Shown here in pieces: positions 1 to 7,291 of a stretch of 13,232 bases of DNA. The stretch is taken from the NCBI RefSeq assembly GCF_014066305.1, contig NW_023501078.1, forward strand, positions 1-13,232, written 5' to 3'. Every line of letters starts with the position of its first letter. Positions within the stretch are counted from its first letter, which is position 1. The notes under the pieces were generated by a model. That model saw nothing but the letters and a program-made list of their open reading frames with translations. It had not been told where the DNA came from and ran no database searches. This stretch comes from Letharia columbiana (Eukaryota; Ascomycota; Lecanoromycetes; Lecanorales; Parmeliaceae). The translations under genes were made by a program, and so were the position numbers.

Positions 1-46
1 GAAGCCTTTCGTATCAACGCAACATAGACTGCTACTCTTTGATACA
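1..46 (+). promoter_or_regulatory. 5' leader of the RanGAP gene
   Basis: This is the short stretch before the RanGAP start codon. The bases immediately before the ATG are GATACA, giving an A at position -3, which is favourable for eukaryotic initiation. No TATA box or other element can be assigned because the window begins here, so the promoter proper lies outside. Confidence 0.4.
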
Positions 47-1322
47 ATGTCATCTTCCAACAACATCTTCTCGCTCTCGGGCCAGTCCCTTAAGCTCGAC
101 ACTGCCGAGCACATCGAGCCCCACCTCAAACCCTTGATCGCCTCGAATACAGTCACAGAAATCCACCTTGGTGGCAACACACTCGGCGCTCCAGCCTGCG
201 AGACTCCTCGCCTCAGTGCTCAAAACGAAGATAACGCTCCAAAAAGCCAAGCTAGACGACATATTCACATCGCGCCTGCTCTCTGAAATCCCCCAGCGCT
301 CTCGTCCCTCCTCACGGCCCTCCTTGAATTGCCGAACCTACATACCGTCGATCTTTCTGATAATGCATTCGGCCTGAACACGGTGGAGCCCCTTGTCGAT
401 TTTCTGTCGAGACATGTGCCCCTGCAACATCTCATATTGCAGAACAACGGTCTGGGTCCCAACGCGGGTACACTGATCGCCCACGCCTTGACCGCCCTCG
501 CCGAGCGCAAAGAAGAGGCCAGAAAGTCTGGAAAGACGGTACCAGACTTAGAGACGGTAATATGCGGCCGCAATCGGCTCGAAAGTGGCTCGATGTCTGC
601 GTGGGCTAAAGCATACCGAGCGCACCGGAAGGTCAAGACGGTCAAGATGGTGCAGAACGGTATACGCCAGGATGGGATCAGCCTGTTATTGACAGAAGGA
701 TTGGTTTGGTGCCAAGAGCTTGTAGTACTGGATTTGCAAGACAATACTTTTACGATTACCGGAGCCAGGTCATTAAGTCAAGTTGTTGAGGGATGGAAGC
801 AGATCAGAGAGCTGGGGATTGGCGACTCTCTATTAGGCAGCAGAGGTGCCGTTTTGTTCGCTGAGGCCCTAGGCAAGGGAAACAATGGGCTGCTAGGAGG
901 TATTGAGGTTACAGTATAATGAGATTGACTCCAAGGGGGTGAAGGCCCTGCTAGTCGCGGCGAACGATAAGCTGGTGAAGCTGAGGAGGGTGGAGCTGAA
1001 TGGGAACAAGTTTTCCGAGGACGATGAGCCTGTGGAAGGGTTGAGACTGCTGTTGGAGGAGCGGAAGGAGAAGGCAGGCGACGCAGAGGGGGAATGGGGA
1101 TTGGATGAATTGAGCGATCTGGAGGAGGAGAGCGATGAGGAAGATGAAGATGAAGATGAGGACGATGACGACGAAGCAGAAAGAGAGGAGCAAGAGGAAG
1201 CGGAGCACAAGAGGGAAGGTATCTTGAAGGATGCGGACCAAGAAGAGGCCCAGAAAGTCAGCCAGAAGAAGGATGATGATGTGGACGCTCTGGCGGATTC
1301 CTTGGGCAAGACCGAGATCTAG
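47..1322 (+). CDS. rna1: Ran GTPase-activating protein (Rna1/RanGAP), interrupted by three single-base frameshifts
   Basis: RanGAP stimulates GTP hydrolysis by Ran in the cytoplasm and so maintains the RanGTP gradient that drives nuclear transport. The corrected product would be about 424 residues, close to fission yeast Rna1. Visible family landmarks are FTSRLLSEIP around residue 73 (its Arg near 76 matches the conserved Rna1 Arg74), LSDNAFG, LQNNGLGPNAG with the Asn pair near 133-134 (Rna1 Asn131 region), CGRNRLESGSM, VKMVQNGIR, LDLQDNTFT, LRLQYNEID and VELNGNKF. These belong to about eleven leucine-rich repeats. An Asp/Glu-rich tail follows, ending LADSLGKTEI, much like the Rna1 C-terminus. 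The frame breaks are an extra base near 203-207 (GAGACTCCTCGCC), a missing base near 294-296 (CCCCAGCGC) and an extra G near 896-897 (CTAGGAGG). The first two compensate each other. No internal stop interrupts the corrected frame. Either these are sequencing errors or the copy is a young pseudogene. Confidence 0.93.
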
Positions 1323-1664
1323 ACCCGCTTCCTGCTACCTCGATAGATTTATTCCCCCTGCCTTCTGTTGCCATCGCGGCGCACTGCCTATCCAGTCCCT
1401 TATCGATATGACATCCAGACCACTGTTCTGGTACAAGTAGCAGGCAAGCTGCCGAAAAACTATCTTCCTAAGGGACCGAGGCCGACAACTCGCTTGTTGG
1501 CCAACAAAAGAGGTTTGGCGTTTGGGCTGCTGATTCAATGTTGTTTGTCCGCCTGCACCCCCGCCATCGACTCACACTTCAGCATTCTTCTTCCCACGAT
1601 ATTAACAGATTCTCGCAATGGCTGTGTTCTTCCCCACTCTCCAGCCCTTCAACAACCTCCAAAA
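1323..1664 (+). promoter_or_regulatory. Intergenic region: RanGAP 3' end and promoter/leader of the acetyltransferase gene
   Basis: This 342-bp gap separates two genes on the same strand. An open frame with an ATG at 1368 runs through it into the acetyltransferase, but its translation is low in recognisable features and resembles an untranslated leader. The last 120 bases are pyrimidine-rich with CTTCTTCCC, CCCCACTCTCC and CCTTCAACAACC runs, typical of a fungal 5' UTR. No clear TATA box was seen. An upstream ATG at 1618 opens a short overlapping frame that is listed separately. Confidence 0.45.
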
Positions 1665-1707
1665 ATGGCCTTCGCCCAGATACCGGCTCCAAGTGATACC
1701 ATCATGA
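1618..1707 (+). other. Upstream ORF (29 codons) overlapping the acetyltransferase start
   Basis: The ATG at 1618 starts a 29-codon frame that is +1 relative to the acetyltransferase and ends at the TGA at 1705-1707. That stop overlaps the second in-frame methionine codon of the acetyltransferase (1704-1706) as ATGA. The uORF covers the first candidate start at 1665, so a ribosome starting at 1618 could reach the acetyltransferase only by reinitiating at or after 1704. The encoded peptide (MAVFFPTLQ...) matches nothing I recognise. Whether the transcript includes 1618 is unknown. Confidence 0.35.
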
Positions 1708-2393
1708 CCGAGCTATCCAATCTCAACAACATCATCACGGATCGCCTCGTTCTGCGTCCTCTACGTTTTACCGATAGAGACGTGATTCGCTTCTTACGCT
1801 TCAATCCCCAAGTCGTCGCTGCATGCCTTGCACACAGAAAGGCAGAGACAGAGGCGGAATTTGATGCGTTTCTGGAGCGACTAATGGAGGGTGGTAAGTG
1901 TGTGAGTCATTGTGTTGAGCTGCGGGTCTCTTCCCAGAGTGAGGGCGAGAAGGTGGAAGCAAAAGAGCAGAAGTTGACGCAGGATGAAGGAAACGAGCCC
2001 AACAGTGCGGATAAGGAACATAGAGAGAATCATATCATCGGCGTCATGGGTGCCCACCGCGTCCCAGAGATCGGCTACATGTTCCTACCTGAGTATTGGG
2101 GGAAGGGCTACGCGACTGAAGCTTTGAAAGCATGGATGGAGTGGTATTGGATAGCGTATCCAGGAGGCCATGTGGAGAGGGAATATCTGAACGCGATCAC
2201 GTGGCCAGAGGCGGTAGGTAGCCAGAATGTGTTGCAGAAGTGTGGGTTTATGTTCCTGCATAACATTCAGCAGGAAATGGACAAAAATGGAGAAACAGAG
2301 GAAAAGGAGGATAAGGGTAAGGAGTTTGTCATGCTTAATCTTTGGATTGCTGGGAGGCCACCTTCTAGGAGAAACAGTTTAGCATCCAGCTAA
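1665..2393 (+). CDS. GNAT-family N-acetyltransferase, RimJ/RimL type (Acetyltransf_3)
   Basis: This is a predicted acetyl-CoA-dependent N-acetyltransferase of 242 residues, or 229 if it begins at the second methionine (1704). The N-terminal TDRLVLRPLRFTDRDV is the usual first strand and helix of RimJ/RimL-like GNATs. IGYMFLPEYWGKGYATEALKAW contains the acetyl-CoA pyrophosphate-binding motif A (WGKGYA) around residues 140-150. SQNVLQKCGFMFL is the typical C-terminal N-x-VL-x-K-x-GF motif. The substrate cannot be told from sequence. A Glu/Lys/Ser-rich insert of about 35 residues around 86-120 separates two core strands. A GTAAGT at 1894 resembles an intron donor, but splicing to the nearby AG sites at 1937 or 1982 runs into stops, so I kept one exon. 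The ATG at 1665 has a good context (AAAAATGG). The ATG at 1704 fits the usual N-terminal length of the family better. Confidence 0.85.
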   Translation: MAFAQIPAPSDTIMTELSNLNNIITDRLVLRPLRFTDRDVIRFLRFNPQVVAACLAHRKAETEAEFDAFLERLMEGGKCVSHCVELRVSSQSEGEKVEAKEQKLTQDEGNEPNSADKEHRENHIIGVMGAHRVPEIGYMFLPEYWGKGYATEALKAWMEWYWIAYPGGHVEREYLNAITWPEAVGSQNVLQKCGFMFLHNIQQEMDKNGETEEKEDKGKEFVMLNLWIAGRPPSRRNSLASS

Positions 2394-2940
2394 GCACTAG
2401 GGGTTTCTTTAACTGCGATCACGCATTGGCAATGTACTCGAAAAGGTTAACACCTAGAACGAGGCTCGAATGTTAGGTAATCCCTCAAATGAAGTGTCAA
2501 TTTCCTGTGGACATCTCCCGAGTCTCAGTCTATTCGGGGTATCAAGTTGGTAACATTACGAGTCGTGGAAACCCTCCAACCAGACTATTTCACGGACGAG
2601 AATTTGGCCTCTCATGCTCAAAAACTCAAAGTCCCATCGATTTTCTTCCCAAAAGATGCTAGTTTTCCTAGCAGTGCGCCTGCTGGTCACGAACGTGCGC
2701 AGCCAGTTATGCTACGTTCTCACCCGACATGAAACCTTCTCTAAACCTGGCCTCGAGTTCTCCAGGGTCGGCTTCTATTCACCTACGAAAACAAAATGAA
2801 TACACATTCACGCCGTCGCCAAAACCTTCTTTCTCGCATGACTTTGTTATGTTCCTTTCTCCTGAGATGCATCCCCAAGTTCATATCTTTTAATTACTAC
2901 AATTGTGCCCTTCTGAATATATACGTGTGCAAGCATCGTC
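2394..2940. other. Intergenic, no gene seen
   Basis: This stretch follows the acetyltransferase stop. It contains only short frames (61-64 codons at 2547-2732, 2614-2799 and 2796-2990) that overlap one another, lack recognisable motifs and have no coding-like composition. Base composition is ordinary and CpA/TpG are present at normal frequency, so this segment has not been heavily hit by RIP. It probably holds the acetyltransferase 3' UTR and upstream sequence for the TATA-containing promoter that follows. Confidence 0.5.
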
Positions 2941-3036
2941 TATATAAGTTGTTTTGGACCTTGATCAGGATCGATATCACACTTCATTGATACTTGGAGT
3001 TACTCTTTTGACCTTGCTTCACAAGCTTCTCTCAAC
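2941..3036 (+). promoter_or_regulatory. Candidate core promoter and leader of an unidentified or decayed gene
   Basis: A clean TATATAAG lies at 2941-2948, preceded by TC. It is followed after about 90 bases by a pyrimidine-rich leader (CTTGCTTCACAAGCTTCTCTCAAC) and an ATG at 3037-3039 in good context (CAACATG). TATA-to-ATG spacing and leader composition are typical of ascomycete genes. There is no expression evidence, and the downstream frame is short unless spliced. Confidence 0.4.
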
Positions 3037-3555
3037 ATGCAGACAGCGCATCTAGTTCCTAGCTGGTAGGATGGTGTACCGATAAAGCTACTATAAGACT
3101 ATTTCAGGATCTTGATCCCGTGCATTTGTCAAAAGTCACTGAAAGAAGTTGCGCTTGTCCCGGAAACTTTAAGGTGGCTCTCAGAGATGCATCCTATGTT
3201 TTGCTAACAATATCATTTCAGAATGATCTAGGGATGCTCATAGAGATGGCTAGGGCATCATAGGCAGTTCCAGATCCCTAGACGAATCCACTCGCTTAAT
3301 CGAATTGATCGAATCCAACGAGATCGTCAACTACCACTTCAAAAAAGCTGTCAGCACCTTTTTGGCCTCACACAACTAGCGAGCCAGCTACGGACTAAGC
3401 GTCAAGGAGATGATCTTCATGGCTCTACGTCTGTGCTGCCAGATTTTAGAACTTACTACCAACGAAGACCACTGAGCAGTGGTCTTCGATCTCGGATCAC
3501 AATTTCCAGAGAGGACCCGCGAACTCTTGACATCTCGAGACTTGATTTCATCGCC
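3037..3555 (+). pseudogene. Unidentified decayed gene-like stretch with fungal intron signals
   Basis: From the ATG at 3037 the frame reads MQTAHLVPSW and then stops. A possible 42-base intron (GTAGGA at 3066, CAG at 3105-3107) would restore the tryptophan and continue the frame for about 30 codons. A second, very canonical 3' intron end follows: GCTAAC at 3203-3208 and TTTCAG at 3216-3221. From 3254 one frame with coding-like composition continues past 3555, broken only by a TAG at 3377 and a TGA at 3473. It includes SLDESTRLIELIESNEIVNY, YGLSVKEMIFMALRLCCQIL and VVFDLGSQFPERTREL. TAG from CAG, and TGA from TGG or CGA, are changes RIP would make. I do not recognise the family. It could be a mildly mutated pseudogene, a mis-sequenced gene or chance. 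The right end dissolves into low-complexity sequence. Confidence 0.3.
3463..3488. repeat. Perfect 12-bp inverted repeat with a 2-base spacer
   Basis: CGAAGACCACTG at 3463-3474 is followed by AG and then by its exact reverse complement CAGTGGTCTTCG at 3477-3488. Flanking bases do not extend the palindrome. It lies inside the decayed gene-like stretch and overlaps the TGA at 3473-3475. It could be a fold-back artefact, a hairpin or a binding site for a dimeric protein. The sequence alone does not decide. Confidence 0.8.
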
Positions 3556-3864
3556 AAAATTAGCGCCCCCCCATAACCCCGTGGGGCCCCCGCCCCCCCG
3601 CCTTTGGTATGAAAACCCCGCCGCAAAGCCCCCCCCCCATTTTTCTATTTTTTATATTATTAAAAAAATAACGCCTAATTAATTTTATTATTATTATTTT
3701 TTTTTAATATATTTATAACCCTTCCCCCCCCCCCCCCCCCCCCCCCCGGCCACCCGGCCCCCCCCCCACCCCCCCCCCCCTCTCTCCTTCCCCCCTCCCC
3801 CACCCAAACCTACATTTTTTTTTTCTTTTTTTAATTTTATTTTTTTAATATTTTTTTTTTATTA
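3556..3864. repeat. C-run/T-run low-complexity stretch, probable low-quality or misjoined sequence
   Basis: Starting near 3556 the sequence decays into runs of C (CCCCCCC repeatedly, then a run of about two dozen C from 3725) and then into runs of T, with very little G. The T-rich right edge (3821-3864) aligns without gaps to 10691-10734 of the second retrotransposon copy, but many A and C positions there read T here. For example TTAATA at 3845-3850 matches 10715-10720 at the same distance from the shared ATTCTA. The retroelement therefore seems to continue leftward under degraded base calls instead of ending at 3865. The simplest reading is two poor read ends joined, or a dark-cycle homopolymer artefact. 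A real polypyrimidine tract is less likely. Confidence 0.6.
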
Positions 3865-4779
3865 ATTCTAATACTATAATCTAAGATTAACTTACTTATT
3901 TTATTTATATTAGTGAATAAATTTAAAGAAACGCGCTAGTAAGAGGCTTTAGTAAGAAATTAAGTTAAATTATTATATTTCTAAGTAAGCCTATTAAATA
4001 GATAAATTCGATTTTAAAGAGTTTAAATAAGATAGCGAAATGATCTTAATAAATAGTAGTCGAGGGATAAAGAAGATATTAAATTATTTGTATAAGTAGC
4101 GAATTAAAAGAAATAGTTAATATTACTTTATCTATTTAATATATTTAAATATCTAACTTTAATAAATCAAAAATATAAATAGTATTTAAAATATTATTCT
4201 TTATAAACTTTCTCTATATATAACTTCTTTATAAGATAAAAAAGAGATTCTCTAAATAAAGTAAGTATACTCGAAAAAATACTATTTAAAGTATTTATAA
4301 TCTTCTTAATATCTTAAACGATTAAGAGATAAATATATTAAACCCTCGTAAAGAAATAATCTTATCTTAAACTTTTATAGTAAAATTTTTTATTCTCAAT
4401 ATTAAATAATTTCGAACATATTTTAAAGAGATTTTATTATTCTTTAATTAGTTTAATATCTCTTAATATCTATTCTTTTCGAAGTATTTAAACTTTTCTT
4501 TATTTTAACTCTTCTTTATTTCTTTTCTATAGCGAAGTTTAATATCAAAAAAATAGATTAAATTAAGACTCTATTTAGAGTAGATTAAGTTTCTAATAAA
4601 TATTAATTCTATTAGATAATATCTTTAATAAGATAAATTTAATAAATATATCTTAGAATATCGCTAATAGTTTATAATTATAATATTAAATTAAATATTA
4701 ATTCGATAAATTTATAATTATATTAAATAAAATTCGTTAGAAGCGAGATGATTTCTAAGAGATTATTACTTAATATTAT
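3865..4779 (+). other. Unit 1 leader/LTR zone upstream of gag
   Basis: About 0.9 kb lies between the left edge of unit 1 and recognisable gag. It matches 10735-11560 of unit 2 closely, for example AAAGAAACGCGCTA at 3926 and 10794, apart from indels including roughly 50 extra bases in unit 1 around 4110-4195. By position it should hold the end of integrase, the LTR and the primer-binding site, but I could not delimit any of them. No frame is open for any useful length. Confidence 0.45.
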
Positions 4780-5700
4780 ATCGTTATAATAAAAAAGAAT
4801 CTAATTATAAATAATTTATATTAAACTTATAAAATAATTAAGAAGATAAATTAACTAGTCTAAGATTTTTAAAAAGATATAACTTTTTTATAGAGGAAAG
4901 TTAATAATTTTAATTTATAGTCGATAAAGAATTTATAATTATCTTCGATTAAGAAAGAATATATATCTAGACGTTTAAAAAAGAAATTAGTTAAGGTTCT
5001 AGATCTATCTCTATTTATTAATAATATTAATCTTATTTAAAACGATTAGTTCTTTAGAATAAAATAGAAATTTAAGATTAATAGCGATTATTATCTTATT
5101 AAAATTTTTAAAATAATTTATATAGTTTTATAATTAAGCGATAAGACTATATAATATATAATATATAAAAAACTTCAAAATTCTATTAATTTATATTAAT
5201 CTATTAATAAGATTATAAATAAATTAGTTAATATTTATAAGAATTTAGATTAACGTAATAATATATAGTATAATATATATACTTTATAATAAGAAATCTA
5301 ATTCTTTATTAATTTCTATTTAGACTTTATTCGATTAAATATTATTCTTAATATTAAGAAAACTCTTATATTAAAGTATTACCTTTTAGAAAAATTAAGG
5401 AAAAATCTAAGAAATTTATAAAAAATTATAAAAGAATTTATTATCTTAAAAACTATAAAGAAATATCTTCGAAAACTAAATAATTTATATCGTATTTTAT
5501 ATAAAGATATAGAGTTTATAAAGACTACTATTAAGCTAACTATTACGCGAACTATAATTAATATATATCTTATATTCATTATTAAGACTATAATTACTAC
5601 GTCTTTAGATATTAAGATTAATTTAAAATTAAGAGAATCTATATACTATAATTACGATAAGAAAAATTACTATCGAAAGAATTATATAATAACTATCTAA
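4780..5700 (+). pseudogene. Ty3/gypsy gag remnant, unit 1
   Basis: Gag forms the virus-like particle and binds element RNA. The recognisable part begins with LSLFI near 4998, where related fungal gags have a D-G-x-x-P-T-W-D-D-W motif followed by the N-S-D-Y-Y-P-T segment (read here as INSDYYLI). It ends with a zinc knuckle at 5644-5685. That knuckle translates as YYNYDKKNYYRKNY, where Y-x2-Y-x4-Y-x4-Y stands exactly where C-x2-C-x4-H-x4-C belongs. TGC/TGT to TAC/TAT and CAC to TAC are RIP changes. Many stops interrupt the frame. The N-terminal limit is a guess. A 66-codon minus-strand frame at 5379-5579 is an antisense shadow of this region. Confidence 0.7.
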
Positions 5701-6016
5701 ATTAAGATCGATAAAAAGATCTTCGAGAAAGTATAACTTTACGCGATAAAAATAGATAAAGAATTTAAAATTAATAACGTCGATATTATAAATAGCGATA
5801 ATTCTTCTTTAAATTCGAAAAATAAATAATCTCTTTTAAAGTTACGATAAGAGGTATTTATAAAATATATTTAATAGATACTTTTAATAACCTCTTAGTA
5901 TATCGTTCTTTTTATATATAAGTTATACTATCTTTATAAGAAAGAGAGTATTTATTTAAGAACTTTCTTATAGATAGTAGATATATTAATATTTATATTA
6001 TTATAAACGAGTTTTT
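5701..6016 (+). pseudogene. Aspartic protease remnant, unit 1, left part (active-site ghost)
   Basis: The retroviral-type protease cleaves the Gag-Pol polyprotein. At 5967-5981 the codons CTT ATA GAT AGT AGA read L-I-D-S-R. One G-to-A change restores the L-I-D-S-G active-site pattern expected just after gag in gypsy elements. Unit 2 has the same site more damaged (L-I-N-N-R at 12761-12775). The reading is cut about 35 bases downstream by the nested element and resumes at 8009. Confidence 0.55.
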
Positions 6017-6021
6017 AATCT
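6017..6021. repeat. Target-site duplication, left copy
   Basis: AATCT lies immediately left of the nested element and is repeated at 8004-8008. Unit 2 carries the uninterrupted site (GTTTTTAATTTTAATAATATATAAAG around 12805-12830), where removal of RIP changes gives a single AATCT. A 5-bp duplication is typical of LTR retrotransposon integrases. Confidence 0.75.
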
Positions 6022-6187
6022 TATTAGAACTAGTATAGATACGATATTAGTATAAGTGAGATAGATTAAGAATAATAAGGCTATCGAATTATATATATAA
6101 GAAGAAGATATAATATAATAGAAGATATTTCCGCTAAGGCTCGCTAGCTATAGAATTAAGTAATATATTAAGAATACGCTTATAATA
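6022..6187. repeat. Left terminal direct repeat of the nested element (166 bp)
   Basis: Its first ~90 bases match 7292-7385 and its last ~45 bases match the end at 7950-8003, including AGTAATATATTAA and AATACGCT. It lacks the 554 bp present in the right copy and so represents the uninterrupted form of the repeat. Confidence 0.75.
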
Positions 6188-7291
6188 CTATTTTCTTCTT
6201 TTAAATAGCTATAATCTCTATAACTAATAAATCGAAGATATATATCTATCGCTTATTTTATATTTTCAAATATTCATAGTTCGTATAAATCTCGATCGGA
6301 GAAGATTTATCGAGATGTAATGATATTATCGAGTTATATAGTAATCTTAACTATACTATACCTATATTATTCTCTAGAGATTCTAGAGATATAGTTATAT
6401 CTTATCTACGTATTAGTAAGATTCTTCGAATTCTTCTTCTTACTTAATCTACTTATTATAGTCCTTTAATAGAATTAAAGAAAATTTAACGTATATATAA
6501 TATTCTTTAACACTTATTAATAGCCTAGCCTAGAGAGCTTCACTGTAAATTTACTCTATATCTCTTATACTCTTATTATTAAGTCTATTCTTTATTTTAT
6601 TCTTTATCTTTATTAATTCGTAGATTTAGTAGATAGATAAGAGAAAAAATTAAATATATGTTAAATTCCATCATTTAGTAGTAAGCTTACTATATGTGTT
6701 ATCGATATACTTAGTAAAAAAGATGTCGATATATATCGTTTCGAGGCTATTTCTATCGCCGTTATAGTAGGCTTACTATAGCGTTATCGATATATCTTAA
6801 TAAAGAGATTATACGTTTATACTATAAGAAAAAAGAAAGAAAGAATAAAAGGAAGAAGTATGTTTTTTGATATCGATATAGGTGAGTTTAAGTCGGAATT
6901 TATAATATATTAAATATAGATAAAAACGAAGTAGAGGTTTATTTAAATAATGTAGATAGTTTATAATTTGAGTATAATATGTTAAGCGGAGAAGAATATC
7001 TTATTCTTAATATAGGGGACTCGTTTTTAGATGAATTAAGCTATCGTTAATAATATAGATTATTTAATATAGATTCTTTCGAATAATATAGATATCTTAG
7101 TAATAAAACTTCTATATAATAGAAATACCTAGCGTTTTCTTTATTAGGCTCGGTCGCTTACTTCGAGTAGAAAGTAAAATATTTAATAGCTATTTAGTTA
7201 CTCTACTATTCTCGAGTATAACTAGTTATTTAATTATTATCTATATAAGTTTCTCTTCGCTAAGAGATATAAAGAAGGAGTTTTATTATAA
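6188..7291. other. Internal region of the nested element, function unknown
   Basis: This is 1.1 kb of AT-rich sequence with more CpA/TpG than the flanking gypsy DNA, for example around 6508-6560 (AACACTTATTAATAGCC, GCTTCACTG). An ATG at 6860 opens only 17 codons. Stretches such as 6560-6670 look like a transcribed leader, but no coding domain can be named. It includes the diverged direct repeat at 6680-6804. Confidence 0.4.
6680..6804. repeat. Diverged ~40-bp direct repeat with a palindromic core
   Basis: AGTAAGCTTACTATA at 6680-6694 recurs as AGTAGGCTTACTATA at 6766-6780, an offset of 86 bases. The following TGTTATCGATATACTTAGTAAA recurs with a few changes as GCGTTATCGATATATCTTAATAAA. The first core, AGTAAGCTTACT, is a perfect 12-base palindrome. 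Confidence 0.6.

Noticed and set aside
265..744. 159-codon minus-strand frame
   Set aside because: It overlaps the conserved leucine-rich repeats of RanGAP on the other strand and has no recognisable domain.
890..915. A tiny GT...AG intron explaining the third RanGAP frameshift
   Set aside because: The GT-to-AG span is only about 15 bases and it contains the conserved L-R-L-Q codons, so removing it would damage the protein.
893..1309. 138-codon Ser-rich minus-strand frame (and another at 951-1241)
   Set aside because: It is the antisense of the Glu/Asp-rich RanGAP tail. GAG/GAA/GAT repeats read as Ser/Phe/Leu runs on the other strand.
1368..1664. 99-codon N-terminal extension of the acetyltransferase
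   Set aside because: The extension has no family similarity and reads like a leader. The GNAT fold begins after 1704 and the start at 1665 has a better context.
1894..1982. Intron beginning at GTAAGT in the acetyltransferase gene
   Set aside because: Joining to the AG at 1937 or 1982 creates immediate stops, and the unspliced frame stays open through the conserved motifs.
2547..2990. Three short plus-strand frames of 61-64 codons
   Set aside because: They overlap each other in different frames, lack motifs and codon bias, and fall in the region upstream of the TATA box.
3725..3790. Telomere or genuine structural C-rich (i-motif/G-quadruplex) element
   Set aside because: There is no TTAGGG/CCCTAA periodicity. 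The runs are irregular and sit where sequence quality seems to collapse from both sides.
5379..5579. 66-codon minus-strand frame in the AT-rich region
   Set aside because: It lies antisense to gag and is an Ile/Phe/Tyr-rich product of AT composition. RIP-made stops are fewer on that strand by chance.
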